Shown piece by piece: positions 26,040-35,450 of a stretch of 64,000 nt of DNA (its first letter is position 1; each line of letters starts with the position of its first letter). Source of the stretch: Tunturiibacter gelidiferens (lineage in GTDB: Bacteria > Acidobacteriota > Terriglobia > Terriglobales > Acidobacteriaceae). The stretch spans positions 186,001 to 250,000 of the forward strand of contig NZ_JACHEB010000004.1 in the NCBI RefSeq assembly GCF_014201335.1, read 5' to 3'. The notes under the pieces are model-generated. The model made no database searches, was not told the origin of the DNA, and saw only the letters and a program-made list of their open reading frames with translations. The translations under genes were made by a program, and so were the position numbers.

Positions 26040-27635
26040 CTAACCACGATCGTTTCCATCGTCGATACCTTCATCGGAGTGCTCCTGGGCTTCGTCAACC
26101 AGGCTGTCTACGGTGTCGTTATCCAACTCGATTTGTTCTTCGCGTGCGTCGTTGTCGCTGAAGGCGTCGCTGGCCGATTCTGCCTCTTCGGCGTCGGCGA
26201 TGTCTTCCGCGGAGAGGTTGTTGACTTCGTGTGCAGTGCCAACGCCGGCTTCTTCTGCGAGAAGCGCCTCAGGTGTCTTTTCCATTGATGTCTCCTCTGC
26301 TTCTGCAGCTTCGGTTTCAAATACAGCGGAGATAGCGGGGGCTGGACGCTCTTCGCCTTCTTCGTACTGGCCAAAGTAGTGGCGAACGGCGACGGAGATC
26401 TTTTCGACGGTCTTTTCGCCGATCCCGGGGACCTCTTCGAGCTGCTCGGGGGTCATGTCGGCGAGGGCTTCGACGGTGGTGATGCCGGCCGCGATGAGCT
26501 TCTCGAGGATGGCTTCGCCAAGATCGGAGACCTGCTCGATCGGGGTGGTCGGGCCGCCGCTCATAGCCTGCATCTGGCTCTCGACCTCCTGACGCTTCTC
26601 CTCTTCGCTCTTGATGTCGATCTTCCACTGGAGGAGTTTGGCAGCGAGACGGACGTTCTGGCCCTTCTTGCCGATGGCGAGCGAAAGCTGGGTGTCGTCG
26701 ACGATGACCTCGATTTGTTTATCGGCGAGGTCGGTGATGGAGACGCGGCTGACTTTTGCGGGCTGCAGGGCCTTCTCGGCGAAGGTGGTGATCTCCTCCG
26801 AGTACTCGATGATGTCGATCTTCTCGCCGCGCAGCTCGCGGATGATGGACTGGACGCGCATGCCCTTCATGCCGACGCAGGCGCCGACCGGGTCGACATC
26901 TTTGTCGCGGCTCATCACGGCGATCTTGGTGCGTTCGCCGGCTTCGCGGGCGATGGCCTTGATGCTGACGGTGCCGTCGTAGATCTCGGGGACCTCGGAT
27001 TGGAAGAGGTTCTGAACCAGACCCGGGGCGGCGCGGGAGACGATAACCTGTGGGCCCTTGGCGGCGCGATCGACGCGGAGGAGGACGACGCGGACGCGTT
27101 CGCCTACGGCGAATTGCTCGAGGCGGGACTGTTCGCGTTTGGGCATGCGGGCTTCGGCTTTGCCGAGGTCGAAGATGACGTCCATGGGCTCGAGGCGCTT
27201 CACGGTGGCGTTGAGGACCTCGCCGGCGCGGTGGTTGTACTCGTTGAAGACGGTGTCGCGCTCAGCTTCGCGAACCTTTTGGAAGATGACCTGCTTGGCC
27301 ATCTGGGCGGCGATGCGGCCGAGGGGGGTAGTGTCTTTGTAGAAGCGCAGTTCGCCGCCGACTTCGACCTCGGGGGCGAGTTCGCGCGCTTGTTCTAGGG
27401 TCATCTGGTTTACGTCGTCTTCGACCTGTTCGGGAGTCTCGACTACGGTCTTGAAGACGTAGGCGCGGATCTCGCCGGTTTCGCGGTCCATCTCGGCGCG
27501 CATGTTTTCCTGGGTCTTGTAGTACTTGCGTGTTGCGAGCGCGATGGCGTCTTCGACGGCGCCTACCACTACGGCTGGTTCGATTCCCTTATCGCGGCTT
27601 AACGTCTCAATCGATTGATACAGAACACTTGCCAT
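26040..27635 (-). CDS. nusA: transcription termination/antitermination factor NusA
   Basis: 531 residues: N-terminal RNA polymerase-binding domain (1-130), S1 domain (GEVLNATVKRLEPMDVIFDL), and KH1/KH2 domains with PVGACVGMKGMRVQ and SLAIGKKGQNVRLA. A helix-hairpin-helix region (LEEVPGIGEKTVEKI) follows, and then an acidic, low-complexity tail of about 100 residues. It modulates pausing and intrinsic termination, and in other bacteria feeds back on its own operon, relevant to the terminator in the rimP leader. Confidence 0.97.
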   Translation of the reverse strand: MASVLYQSIETLSRDKGIEPAVVVGAVEDAIALATRKYYKTQENMRAEMDRETGEIRAYVFKTVVETPEQVEDDVNQMTLEQARELAPEVEVGGELRFYKDTTPLGRIAAQMAKQVIFQKVREAERDTVFNEYNHRAGEVLNATVKRLEPMDVIFDLGKAEARMPKREQSRLEQFAVGERVRVVLLRVDRAAKGPQVIVSRAAPGLVQNLFQSEVPEIYDGTVSIKAIAREAGERTKIAVMSRDKDVDPVGACVGMKGMRVQSIIRELRGEKIDIIEYSEEITTFAEKALQPAKVSRVSITDLADKQIEVIVDDTQLSLAIGKKGQNVRLAAKLLQWKIDIKSEEEKRQEVESQMQAMSGGPTTPIEQVSDLGEAILEKLIAAGITTVEALADMTPEQLEEVPGIGEKTVEKISVAVRHYFGQYEEGEERPAPAISAVFETEAAEAEETSMEKTPEALLAEEAGVGTAHEVNNLSAEDIADAEEAESASDAFSDNDAREEQIELDNDTVDSLVDEAQEHSDEGIDDGNDRG

Positions 27636-27727
27636 CGCTCACTCTTCCTTGCTCTTCCCCCGAGTTCCGGGGTTTGTTTCTTGTTTGTTGGTGTGACAAT
27701 TTGGAGCTACTGTTTGTGCAAACAGTT

Positions 27728-28309
27728 CTAAATCTCCGCGACCAAATTTGCCTTTTCGACGTTTGCTAATGCGATGTCGACGGTCGATTCGGTCACAGCT
27801 TTCTTTGCCTTGCCCTTCTGCTTGACGGCAGAAAGGTCGATCGTAAGTACTCCGTCTGAAAATTTGGTCAGACGGCCTTGCCACTGCCTATTCTTGTTCA
27901 CCGGTGTGAAGGTCTGGAGTTTGACCAGGCTGCCTTGAAACCGGGTAAAGTCCTCGGGGCAAAACAGCTTCCGTTCGAGTCCTGGCGAGGAGACCTCCAG
28001 GGTGTACTCGGCCCCTGGGATGAGATCCTCTACGTCAAGTACCGTGCCAAAATCCTGTGCAAATACAGCGCAATCCTCGTGGGTGACACCGGAGAGTTGT
28101 TCTACCGGAACACCTTTCGGGAGATTCGATTCAGCTTCACTGGCGGCGAGTTCGGCAAGTTTCGCCCGTTCTACCGCATTTTTTTCTACAAAGACGCGCA
28201 AGGTGCGAAATTTGACGCCGCCCTGAAACTCCACATCAACGAGTTCCAGGTTGTGTGAGGCGGCGACGCGCTCCGCGGTTGCTCGAATTTGGTCTAGCTG
28301 GACTGCCAT
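27728..28309 (-). CDS. rimP: ribosome maturation factor RimP
   Basis: 193 residues with the RimP core YTLEVSSPGLERKLFCPEDF and the N-terminal ERVAASHNLELVDVEFQGG. It is first in the operon ahead of nusA (92 bp gap) and infB, the standard order. It acts in 30S subunit maturation. Confidence 0.95.
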   Translation of the reverse strand: MAVQLDQIRATAERVAASHNLELVDVEFQGGVKFRTLRVFVEKNAVERAKLAELAASEAESNLPKGVPVEQLSGVTHEDCAVFAQDFGTVLDVEDLIPGAEYTLEVSSPGLERKLFCPEDFTRFQGSLVKLQTFTPVNKNRQWQGRLTKFSDGVLTIDLSAVKQKGKAKKAVTESTVDIALANVEKANLVAEI

Positions 28310-28359
28310 AAGCCTTATTTCCGGTGCAATGGTCCCGTATGCACAGACGTCTTTAGAGC

Positions 28360-28385
28360 AAATAAAAAGTGGGCTTTAGCCCACT
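28360..28385 (-). terminator. intrinsic terminator in the rimP-nusA-infB leader (candidate attenuator)
   Basis: AGTGGGCT (28368-28375) pairs with AGCCCACT (28378-28385); on the minus strand the stem is followed directly by TTTTTATTT. It lies about 50 nt upstream of the rimP ATG and downstream of the candidate promoter, so it would end part of the operon's own transcripts. NusA, encoded by the operon, acts on such signals. Confidence 0.6.
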
Positions 28386-28459
28386 CATCTCTTCCGTCAA
28401 ATCACCGGTGAGGTCACGGCTCTCATTCTTACGACGGAACAAAATCGTCTGCACCTCCG

Positions 28460-28488
28460 ATGATACATCTACCTTTCCGGTAATTCAA
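28460..28488 (-). promoter_or_regulatory. candidate promoter of rimP-nusA-infB
   Basis: Minus strand -35 TTGAAT (28488-28483), 17-bp spacer, -10 TATCAT (28465-28460). The predicted start near 28453 leaves a leader of about 145 nt before rimP that includes the intrinsic terminator. Confidence 0.5.
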
Positions 28489-28656
28489 TGGCCTTGTTGG
28501 CTGGTGGCATAGGGGGGAGAGTCGAGTAGCCGCGAAACTTTGGTGAAATCAGGCCATCTAATTTGCTATGGGTCGAATGCGACTCTACAATCAATGAAAT
28601 CCCGCGAAATTCAGGCTTCCTTGTAAGCCCGGCTGGTCGCCTGGAACCCAAAAACT

Positions 28657-30183
28657 ATGATTATCTCCCCGATTCCTGAAGCCCTTACGTTTGATGATGT
28701 TCTCCTTGTGCCTGCTTATAGCGACGTTGTTCCGACCCAGGTGAGCACGCAGACGCAGCTGACACGCAATATCACGCTGAGTACGCCGCTGATGTCGGCG
28801 GCGATGGATACCGTGACCGAGGCTCGGCTGGCGATTGCGATGGCACAGCAGGGTGGTTTGGGTGTAGTGCACCGGAATTTGACGATCGAGCAGCAGGCGG
28901 GCGAGATCGACAAGGTGAAGCGGTCGGAGAGCGGGATGATTGTGGACCCGGTGACCGTGGTGCCCGATCAGACGATTGCAGATGCGCTTGAGGTGATGCG
29001 GCGGTACAAGATCTCCGGCGTGCCAGTAACGAAGAACAAGAAGCTGGTGGGAATTTTGACGAATCGCGACCTGCGGTTTGTATCGCGGACCGATCTGACG
29101 ATTGATTCTGTGATGACGAAAGCGAACCTGATTACGGTGCCGGTGGGCACGACGCTGGAGCAGGCCGAGCAGATTCTGCATCAGCATCGCGTCGAAAAGC
29201 TGCTGGTGGTCAATGACGACTATGAGTTGAAGGGCCTGATTACGGTCAAGGATATTCAGAAGAAGTTGAAGTATCCGAATGCGTCGAAGGATAGCCAGGG
29301 GCGGCTGCGGGTGGCGGGCGCGATTGGAGCTACGGGGGATTTTCTGGAGCGGGCCGCGGCGTTGGTGGCGGCGAGGGTGGATGCGCTCGCGATTGATTCG
29401 GCGCATGGACACTCTTCGCGGGTACTGGAGGCGGTTGCTGCGGTGAAGAAGGCGTTTCCGCAGATTGATTTGTTGGCGGGAAATATCGCCACGTACGACG
29501 GTGCTATCGCGCTGATGGATGCGGGAGCCGATGCGGTGAAGGTTGGGATTGGGCCGGGTTCGATCTGCACTACGCGTATGGTGACGGGCGCCGGGATGCC
29601 GCAGATTACGGCTATCTCGGAGGCTTTCCGTGCGGGGCAGGAGCGGGGGATTCCAATTATTGCGGATGGTGGGATTAAGTACTCGGGTGACGTGACCAAG
29701 GCGATTGCTGCGGGCGCGAGCGTGGTGATGATGGGATCGTTGTTTGCCGGCGTGGACGAGAGTCCGGGGGAGACGATTCTTTATCAAGGGCGCTCGTTCA
29801 AGGCGTATCGCGGGATGGGTTCGCTGTCGGCGATGGCGCAGGGGTCTGGCGAGCGTTACTTCCAGGGCAAAGGCGATATGGAGGATGCTGCGAGTACGGA
29901 GCGTCAGTCGCTGACGTCTCGGGAGAACGGCGGCTCGAATCGGCTGGCGAAGTTTGTGCCGGAGGGAATTGAGGGGCGGGTGCCGCATCGTGGACCGCTT
30001 GAGGGGATGGTGTATCAACTGGTCGGCGGGTTGCGTTCGGGGATGGGTTATCTGGGATGCGGGTCGATCGCGGAACTGCAGGCCAATGCTCGATTCATCC
30101 GGATTTCAAATGCCGGTTTGCGAGAGAGCCATGTTCATGATGTGATCATCACGCGTGAGGCGCCGAACTATCATGTCGAGTAG
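28657..30183 (+). CDS. guaB: IMP dehydrogenase
   Basis: 508 residues, the usual length. [15 protein letters not shown] at the N-terminus, a CBS-domain pair (about 95-215, [13 protein letters not shown] and [12 protein letters not shown]), then the barrel with the catalytic loop GPGSICTTR (C304) and [13 protein letters not shown]. It makes XMP from IMP with NAD, the committed step of GMP synthesis. Confidence 0.98.
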   Translation: MIISPIPEALTFDDVLLVPAYSDVVPTQVSTQTQLTRNITLSTPLMSAAMDTVTEARLAIAMAQQGGLGVVHRNLTIEQQAGEIDKVKRSESGMIVDPVTVVPDQTIADALEVMRRYKISGVPVTKNKKLVGILTNRDLRFVSRTDLTIDSVMTKANLITVPVGTTLEQAEQILHQHRVEKLLVVNDDYELKGLITVKDIQKKLKYPNASKDSQGRLRVAGAIGATGDFLERAAALVAARVDALAIDSAHGHSSRVLEAVAAVKKAFPQIDLLAGNIATYDGAIALMDAGADAVKVGIGPGSICTTRMVTGAGMPQITAISEAFRAGQERGIPIIADGGIKYSGDVTKAIAAGASVVMMGSLFAGVDESPGETILYQGRSFKAYRGMGSLSAMAQGSGERYFQGKGDMEDAASTERQSLTSRENGGSNRLAKFVPEGIEGRVPHRGPLEGMVYQLVGGLRSGMGYLGCGSIAELQANARFIRISNAGLRESHVHDVIITREAPNYHVE

Positions 30184-30219
30184 GATTCGACTGGTGGGTG
30201 CCTATTTTGAGGTGAGCTT

Positions 30220-30489
30220 ATGTGCAGGAATATCAAAAACCTGTTCAACTTCGATCCGCCTGTTACGGAAGATGAGATCCGCGACGCGTCGCTCCAGTTT
30301 GCGAGAAAGATCAGCGGCTTTACTAAACCGTCGAAAGCGAATGAAATTCCTTTTCATGCTGCTGTGCATGAGATATCGCTGATTTCGGCGCGCCTTCTGG
30401 CATCACTTGAGACCAATGCGCCACCGAAGGATCGAGAGGAAGAGGCAGCCAAGAAGAAGGCTCGCTCTGCTGAGAGATTTGCTGTTTGA
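30220..30489 (+). CDS. DUF2277 protein
   Basis: 89 residues beginning MCRNIKNLFNFDPPVTEDEI and continuing RKISGFTKPSKANEIPFHAA, the DUF2277 signature. Function unknown. It starts 36 bp after guaB and is probably co-transcribed. Confidence 0.85.
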   Translation: MCRNIKNLFNFDPPVTEDEIRDASLQFARKISGFTKPSKANEIPFHAAVHEISLISARLLASLETNAPPKDREEEAAKKKARSAERFAV

Positions 30490-30526
30490 TCCCTGTGTGC
30501 TTGTCCATGACGCTTGTGCGCCAGAC

Positions 30527-31516
30527 TTAAGGTGTCGGGTTGGTCCGGTCAAAGACCATGGCGTCGAAGCGATGACGGATGAAGAATCCACGAGTCTGGT
30601 ATAGCTTGACCGCCTGCTGATTGGCCTCGGTGACTGTCAACGTGATGGCGGCAAAGCCGGCGCGGGCGAGATGGTTGGAGCAGTAATCGAGCACGGCTCG
30701 GCCAAGCCCGTGTCCGCGCCAGCCTGGTGCGATGCATAGTTGGGTGATGTGGGCGACATCGCTGGCTACGCGGGAACATAACAACATTCCGACCAGGGCA
30801 CCGTTGCTGCGATCGCGGAGGACCCATGAGGCATCTGGCTCGAAGACGCCGCAGCCGGGGAATCGGACGATGTTATGCAGGAAGCGAAGTGAGCCGTGCA
30901 GAGAGCAGTATTGATCGTTGATGCGGGCGTCGATGTGGCCTAGATAGCACTCGTGGATTAGTTCGGCTGCGGCCTGATAGTGATCTGCAGACCAGCGCAG
31001 CAGATCGATGTTTGGTGGGAGATTGAGTTCGTTTCGCGTCTGTGGCGAATTTGAAGTCTTATCGAGGTCGTATTCCATGAAGAGGCGGGGATACATGGAG
31101 AAACCTGCGGCGAGAAAGGCGTCGTTGATTGAACCAGCGTCGTAGAGGAGTAGCTGCGACTCGATGCGCTGGATTCCGGGGGAGTGTTGCAGGAGCTGCA
31201 GTAGCTGGTGGAGCAGCGTCTGTGTTGTTTGAAGCATCTGCGCGGTATCGTTTCCGACGGCGAAGGCATCACCGACGACAGCTTTCTGGCCTTCGTAGAC
31301 GCAGAAGGTGAAACCACAGATGCGGCCGCGGTCAAGCGCAACAAAGCCGGGCAGGATGCGAGAGTCGAGATATTGCAGGAGGAGTTCGGTGGAGCTTTGA
31401 TAGTTCCAGCGAAGGCGCTGCTCCCATACGCGTGACTCGGTTTCGAGCAGAGGACGAAGCTGGCGCGCCGAGAAGTGGCGAAGGTCCAGTATCTCGAGTT
31501 GGGTTGCGACGGCCAT
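30527..31516 (-). CDS. GNAT-family N-acetyltransferase
   Basis: The ATG at 31516 (MAVATQLEILDLRHFSARQL) gives 329 residues; the in-frame extension to 31702 is low-complexity and overlaps the end of the upstream GT39 gene. The C-terminal GNAT domain has the acetyl-CoA loop PGWRGHGLGRAVLDYC and NQQAVKLYQTRGFF. The N-terminal half looks like a second, degenerate GNAT fold (GRICGFTFCVYEGQKAVVGDA). Substrate unknown. Confidence 0.8.
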   Translation of the reverse strand: MAVATQLEILDLRHFSARQLRPLLETESRVWEQRLRWNYQSSTELLLQYLDSRILPGFVALDRGRICGFTFCVYEGQKAVVGDAFAVGNDTAQMLQTTQTLLHQLLQLLQHSPGIQRIESQLLLYDAGSINDAFLAAGFSMYPRLFMEYDLDKTSNSPQTRNELNLPPNIDLLRWSADHYQAAAELIHECYLGHIDARINDQYCSLHGSLRFLHNIVRFPGCGVFEPDASWVLRDRSNGALVGMLLCSRVASDVAHITQLCIAPGWRGHGLGRAVLDYCSNHLARAGFAAITLTVTEANQQAVKLYQTRGFFIRHRFDAMVFDRTNPTP

Positions 31517-31577
31517 ACCTTTCGTCGAGCTTATAGGAATTTTCGAGGGATGGGTGAGTGTTAGGTCGGGCACCCGG

Positions 31578-33410
31578 TCAGGGCTGAATTGTGCTTGCCT
31601 GGGGGTTGGCGTAGACGCGGTAAACTTCGATGCCCTGCGATTCGTAGAGGAATAGGGGTTTGTAGACTCGCCCGGAGAGCCAATGGTCGAGGTCTGCGGC
31701 ATCGCTGGCGCGAATGACCAGGATGTGTTCCGCGTCTGGAACGCCGTCGGTGCTGTAGTGGATCATGGGCTGGTTGCGATAGAAGGCGAGGCCGTAGTCC
31801 ATGTCGCGCTTGATGTCAGTTGCGACGAGCTTCACGTCGGGCGCCTGCTGTTGAATTTCGCGGGCGAGTGGACGGGCGGAGTAGTTTACGTCTAGCTCTT
31901 TGCCATAGAAGCCGAGGAGGAAGACGAGGGCCGCGAGGATGGGAAGCAGGGTTACGTTGCAGACCTGCGGGATACCCCAGCGACGGATGGTGAGGAAGAC
32001 GACGGCTCCGAAAGCGATGGCCGCGGTAGCTGCGATGAGCAGCCATTGCGTGGAGGGTACGAGGGTCTCGTACTTCATGTGCTGGGGCGCGAGGGCGAGC
32101 ACGAAGATAAGGAGAGCGCAGGTGGCAGCGTGCGCCCAGATAAGCCATTGCGGCAGGCCGGTGCGGCGGTTTCGGTTGAGATAGTCGGCTGTGAGGATGG
32201 TCAGCGGCGGAATCGACGGAAGGATGTAGCCGGGAAGCTTTGAGCCGGAGAACGAGAAGAAGACGATGGGGAAGAGGGCCCAGAGGACGAGGAACTCGGG
32301 AAAGGCGTCGCCGGCGCGAGTGTGTCCCAGGTATCGCTGCGGATTGTGGCGTACCTTCCATTCGGCAATAGAGACTTCGATCGAGTCGACGAAGGCTCGA
32401 ATGGCCATCACGGTCCAGGGCATCAGGCCAACGAGAGCAATTGCGACGTAGTACCAGAACGGCTGGTGGTGTTGGTAACGGTTGGTGGCGAAGCGCTCGA
32501 GATTATGTTCGAGAAAAAAGAGGCGGTAGAAGGTTGGGTTGCGCTTTTGGACGGCGATGTACCAGGGCAGCACCATGATCAGGTAGAGGATGACACCTGG
32601 GATCCAAATGGTGCGGCGGAGGACCGACCACTCGCGACGAAGGCCGACGAAGAGAAGGATGATTGCCAACGCGAGGAAGGGGGCTACGGGGCCTTTTGCG
32701 AGTGTTGCGGCTGCTCCGAAGAAGTAGAGATCGAAGAGCCAGAATTTTTTTCCGGTTTCGTACCAGGCGTACCAGCCGAGCATCCCGATGCAGAAGGGTG
32801 CTGCCAGCTGCATGTCGGTGGAGGCGCCACGGGCGAAGCTGACGATGGCGACGCAGGAGGCGGTGATCAAGGCTGCGTCGAGGTGCCCTCCAGGGCGGAA
32901 GCGCCGCATGTGGAGGAAGATGAGCACGACAAGGGCAAGTGCTCCCGAGGAGGAGGGGAGGCGTGCGGTCCAGTCGGAGACGCCGAACTCTTTGAAGAAG
33001 CTCATGGCGCGCCAGTAGTAGAGGGCGGGTTTTTCAAGCCATGGTTTGCCGTAGAGGATGGGAGTGACCGTTCCGCCGGCAATGCAGTGGAACGAGTTGC
33101 GAATGTCTTCCAGGCGGAGGCTGCGCGGGACCATCTTGGCGTCGACGTCGTGGCAGGCCTGGGAGTGGGCGGTGAGCATTTCGCGGGCTACCTGGGCATA
33201 CCGTGGCTCATCCGCGCCTACCAGGCCGAGTTGGTCGCCTCCGAACCCGGGGACCAGACCGAAGAGCAAAAGAAAAATTGTGACGATGAAGAGGATGACG
33301 AATTCGCGAACCGTTGTGGCGGAGGGTAGCTGAAGATACTGCCGGAGCCACATCGCAGTGGCGCTGCCATTCCTTGCGCCGGACTCGGCGGGCTGTTGAA
33401 TATCGTCCAT
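31578..33410 (-). CDS. GT39/ArnT-like membrane glycosyltransferase
   Basis: 610 residues with roughly 12 membrane segments, and the first-loop GADEPRYAQVAREML with the catalytic Asp-Glu pair of the PMT/ArnT fold. KPALYYWRAMSFF and SGSKLPGYILPSIPPL match ArnT-like lipid A/polyprenyl-phosphate sugar transferases. It differs in length and sequence from the GT39 protein at 16480. Substrate not determinable from sequence. Confidence 0.85.
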   Translation of the reverse strand: MDDIQQPAESGARNGSATAMWLRQYLQLPSATTVREFVILFIVTIFLLLFGLVPGFGGDQLGLVGADEPRYAQVAREMLTAHSQACHDVDAKMVPRSLRLEDIRNSFHCIAGGTVTPILYGKPWLEKPALYYWRAMSFFKEFGVSDWTARLPSSSGALALVVLIFLHMRRFRPGGHLDAALITASCVAIVSFARGASTDMQLAAPFCIGMLGWYAWYETGKKFWLFDLYFFGAAATLAKGPVAPFLALAIILLFVGLRREWSVLRRTIWIPGVILYLIMVLPWYIAVQKRNPTFYRLFFLEHNLERFATNRYQHHQPFWYYVAIALVGLMPWTVMAIRAFVDSIEVSIAEWKVRHNPQRYLGHTRAGDAFPEFLVLWALFPIVFFSFSGSKLPGYILPSIPPLTILTADYLNRNRRTGLPQWLIWAHAATCALLIFVLALAPQHMKYETLVPSTQWLLIAATAAIAFGAVVFLTIRRWGIPQVCNVTLLPILAALVFLLGFYGKELDVNYSARPLAREIQQQAPDVKLVATDIKRDMDYGLAFYRNQPMIHYSTDGVPDAEHILVIRASDAADLDHWLSGRVYKPLFLYESQGIEVYRVYANPQASTIQP

Positions 33411-33437
33411 TTTCCTAAGAGGAGCGAGACAAGGCTA

Positions 33438-34436
33438 TCAGAGTCCTGTCCGAAGCTGGGTTAGGATCTGCTCGAGAGCGACCGGGAGGGGGCCATCGAG
33501 GGTGCATCCGCTGGCGTTGCGATGGCCGCCACCGCCAAAGAGTTCGGCGATACGGGCGACGTCTGTTTTACCTTTGCTGCGGATGCTGAGGCGAAATTGG
33601 TCGGCGTTAGGGACCTCCCTGAGGAAGACTGCTGATTCGACGCCGGCGATGCTGATGAGGTAGTTGACGACTCCCTCGCAGTCCTCGGCGGTGGCGCCGA
33701 CGCAGTCCATGTCTTCACTGGTGACCCAGGTCCAGGCAAGATCGTCGTCGCACTGGAGATTGGAGAGGGCGGTGCCGAGCAGGCGGATCTTGCTGGCGGG
33801 GTTCGAGAGGTAGATGTCGCGAGCTATCTGGCTGGGATCGGCTCCGCAGGCGGCGAGATGATGAACCAGGGCGAAGGTGTCGGCGTTCGTGCTGGAGTAG
33901 GTAAAGGTTCCGGTGTCCGAGAGGATGCCCGCGTAGAGGCAAGTGGCCATTGAAGGCGTGATCTCGACGTTTGCAGCGACGGCGATGTGGTAAACCATGG
34001 CGGCGACGGCGCAGGCGTGCTCATCGATCCAGTTGACTGATGCAAAGGGACGGCCGCTGGCGTGGTGATCGATGTTGATAAGAGTTCGGCCTTCGAGACC
34101 GAGAAGACCAGTGCGGACGATGCCGTCGCATTCGAGGAGGATGGCGGGGGTGGCGCCGGAGGGGTCTACATCGTTCGCGGAGGGAGTGTGATGGATTCGT
34201 CCGATGTTGGGGAGGGTGCTGTAGGAGGAGGGAATGGGGTCGGCGAAGACGATATCGGCCTGGCAACCGAGTTGGTCGAGCACCTCGGCGAGGGCTAGGA
34301 CGGAGCCGATGGCGTCACCGTCGGGGCGGGTGTGCGAGGCGAGGAGGAAGCGGGGATGGGAACGGAAGATCGTCAGAAGATCGTCAATCCGGGCTACGTG
34401 GGGCTTGGGCTCGAGGAGCTGTGCGTGAGGGGTCAT
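33438..34436 (-). CDS. nrnA: DHH-family oligoribonuclease / pAp phosphatase NrnA
   Basis: 332 residues with the DHH motifs SHTRPDGDAIGS, LINIDHHASG and, in the DHHA1 domain, FGGGGHRNASG. NrnA degrades 2-5 nt RNAs and pAp. Its ATG overlaps the stop of rbfA (ATGA), the usual rbfA-nrnA arrangement. Confidence 0.92.
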   Translation of the reverse strand: MTPHAQLLEPKPHVARIDDLLTIFRSHPRFLLASHTRPDGDAIGSVLALAEVLDQLGCQADIVFADPIPSSYSTLPNIGRIHHTPSANDVDPSGATPAILLECDGIVRTGLLGLEGRTLINIDHHASGRPFASVNWIDEHACAVAAMVYHIAVAANVEITPSMATCLYAGILSDTGTFTYSSTNADTFALVHHLAACGADPSQIARDIYLSNPASKIRLLGTALSNLQCDDDLAWTWVTSEDMDCVGATAEDCEGVVNYLISIAGVESAVFLREVPNADQFRLSIRSKGKTDVARIAELFGGGGHRNASGCTLDGPLPVALEQILTQLRTGL

Positions 34437-34843
34437 GATTTGGGAGGCGCCCCTGAGACCGGTTCGGAGGCGGTGCGCTTCTGCTCACGCTTGCGGGTAC
34501 GGGCGAGAAGCTCGTCCATGCGCCCAGTCATCTTCTCGGATCGGTCGATGGCAAAGGTCAGCTCTGGGACGTGGCGTACGCCCATGCGGTCGCGGAGCTG
34601 GGAGCGGATGTAGGCCCGGGCGGTGGTGAGACCTTCGAGGGTGGAGGCCTCCTCCTCCTCGTTACCGTGGACGGCTACGAAGATGCGGGCAGACTTGCCG
34701 CCTGGCGCGAGCACGACTTCGGTGACGTAGCTGGGGGCGATTCGTGGATCGGAGAGTTCTCCTTCGAGCATGGCTCCGATCTCCTCGGAGAAGGTGTTGG
34801 CGACACGGTTGCGATGGTAGGTTCTGGCGCGCTGCTCGGGCAT
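34433..34843 (-). CDS. rbfA: 30S ribosome-binding factor RbfA
   Basis: 136 residues from the ATG at 34843 (MPEQRARTYHRNRVANTFSE), where family similarity begins. An upstream ATG at 34945 overlaps the DUF503 stop and would add 34 unconserved residues; it cannot be excluded. Core features GELSDPRIAPSYVTEV, RIFVAVHGNEEE, YIRSQLRDRMGVRHVPEL and the LLA-containing C-terminal helix are present. KH-fold factor for 16S maturation. Confidence 0.92.
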   Translation of the reverse strand: MPEQRARTYHRNRVANTFSEEIGAMLEGELSDPRIAPSYVTEVVLAPGGKSARIFVAVHGNEEEEASTLEGLTTARAYIRSQLRDRMGVRHVPELTFAIDRSEKMTGRMDELLARTRKREQKRTASEPVSGAPPKS

Positions 34844-34941
34844 ATGGTTTTGACTGGGGCGAACGGTTGAGGATATCAGAGTTGGGTTGTTCCACCTAGT
34901 GCTTGAGGAGGATTCCGGCAGGATTTCCTGTGGATTGTGCT

Positions 34942-35238
34942 TCATTCGGGGAGGATTTCGGCGTAAGAGTCTGTGATTTCAGCACTTAGGGCGGCGGCTA
35001 TGCGGTGGACTGCGTGGTCGATCTGGTGGAGTTGGCCGGTGAGATAGCTGGTGGAGGAGGAGATGGTGGCGATTCCGAGTGTGGCGCGGTTCCAGACCAT
35101 GCCGTCGTCCAGCTCGGCGATGGATAAGTTGAAGCTGTGGCGGAGTTTATCTTTCATGGAGCGTAGGACCTGGCGGCGGTCTTTTAGGGACTGGGCGTGG
35201 GGAATTTCGAGTTCGATGGTGAGTTTGGCTACGGGCAT
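34942..35238 (-). CDS. DUF503 protein
   Basis: The ATG at 35238 gives 98 residues: MPVAKLTIELEIPHAQSLKD then RRQVLRSMKDKLRHSFNLSI. This small family lies between infB and rbfA in many bacteria and has no settled function. Here it heads the DUF503-rbfA-nrnA operon. Confidence 0.85.
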   Translation of the reverse strand: MPVAKLTIELEIPHAQSLKDRRQVLRSMKDKLRHSFNLSIAELDDGMVWNRATLGIATISSSTSYLTGQLHQIDHAVHRIAAALSAEITDSYAEILPE

Positions 35239-35244
35239 GTTCTT

Positions 35245-35450
35245 GGTACCCCTCCCCCCTTTAGTGTATTTTGCATGGAAGTCTTTTGTTTTGTTATATC
35301 TGCGGAGGGTTAGTGGTTGCAAAATATTCCATCTAAAGGGTTTACGTGCAAAATATTGAAAATAAACGGTTTGGTGCGGATGTTTGATTTTGGTTGCTGT
35401 TTTTTGACCGTTTTCTGGCGATCGTTTTTGTCCAGTCCCCCCTCTTTTCT
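35245..35450. repeat. AT-rich intergenic repeat upstream of DUF503
   Basis: Two adjacent imperfect units, TGCAAAATATT-x5-TAAAGGGTTTACG and TGCAAAATATT-x5-TAAACGGTTTGG, lie near 35316-35375, with related ATTTTGCA near 35268. CCCCTCCCCCC occurs at the left end and CCCCCCTC at the right end. I recall such GCAAAATATT units as common intergenic repeats in Terriglobia genomes. No ORF. Confidence 0.55.

Larger units (their letters stand above)
28310..28656. other. divergent rimP-guaB intergenic region
   Basis: 347 bp that hold the rimP promoter and leader terminator described separately. No supported ORF. No clear promoter for guaB was identified on the plus strand. Confidence 0.6.

Noticed and set aside
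28591..30018. 475-codon minus-strand ORF
   Set aside because: Antisense to guaB; no recognisable motif and extreme Arg/His content.
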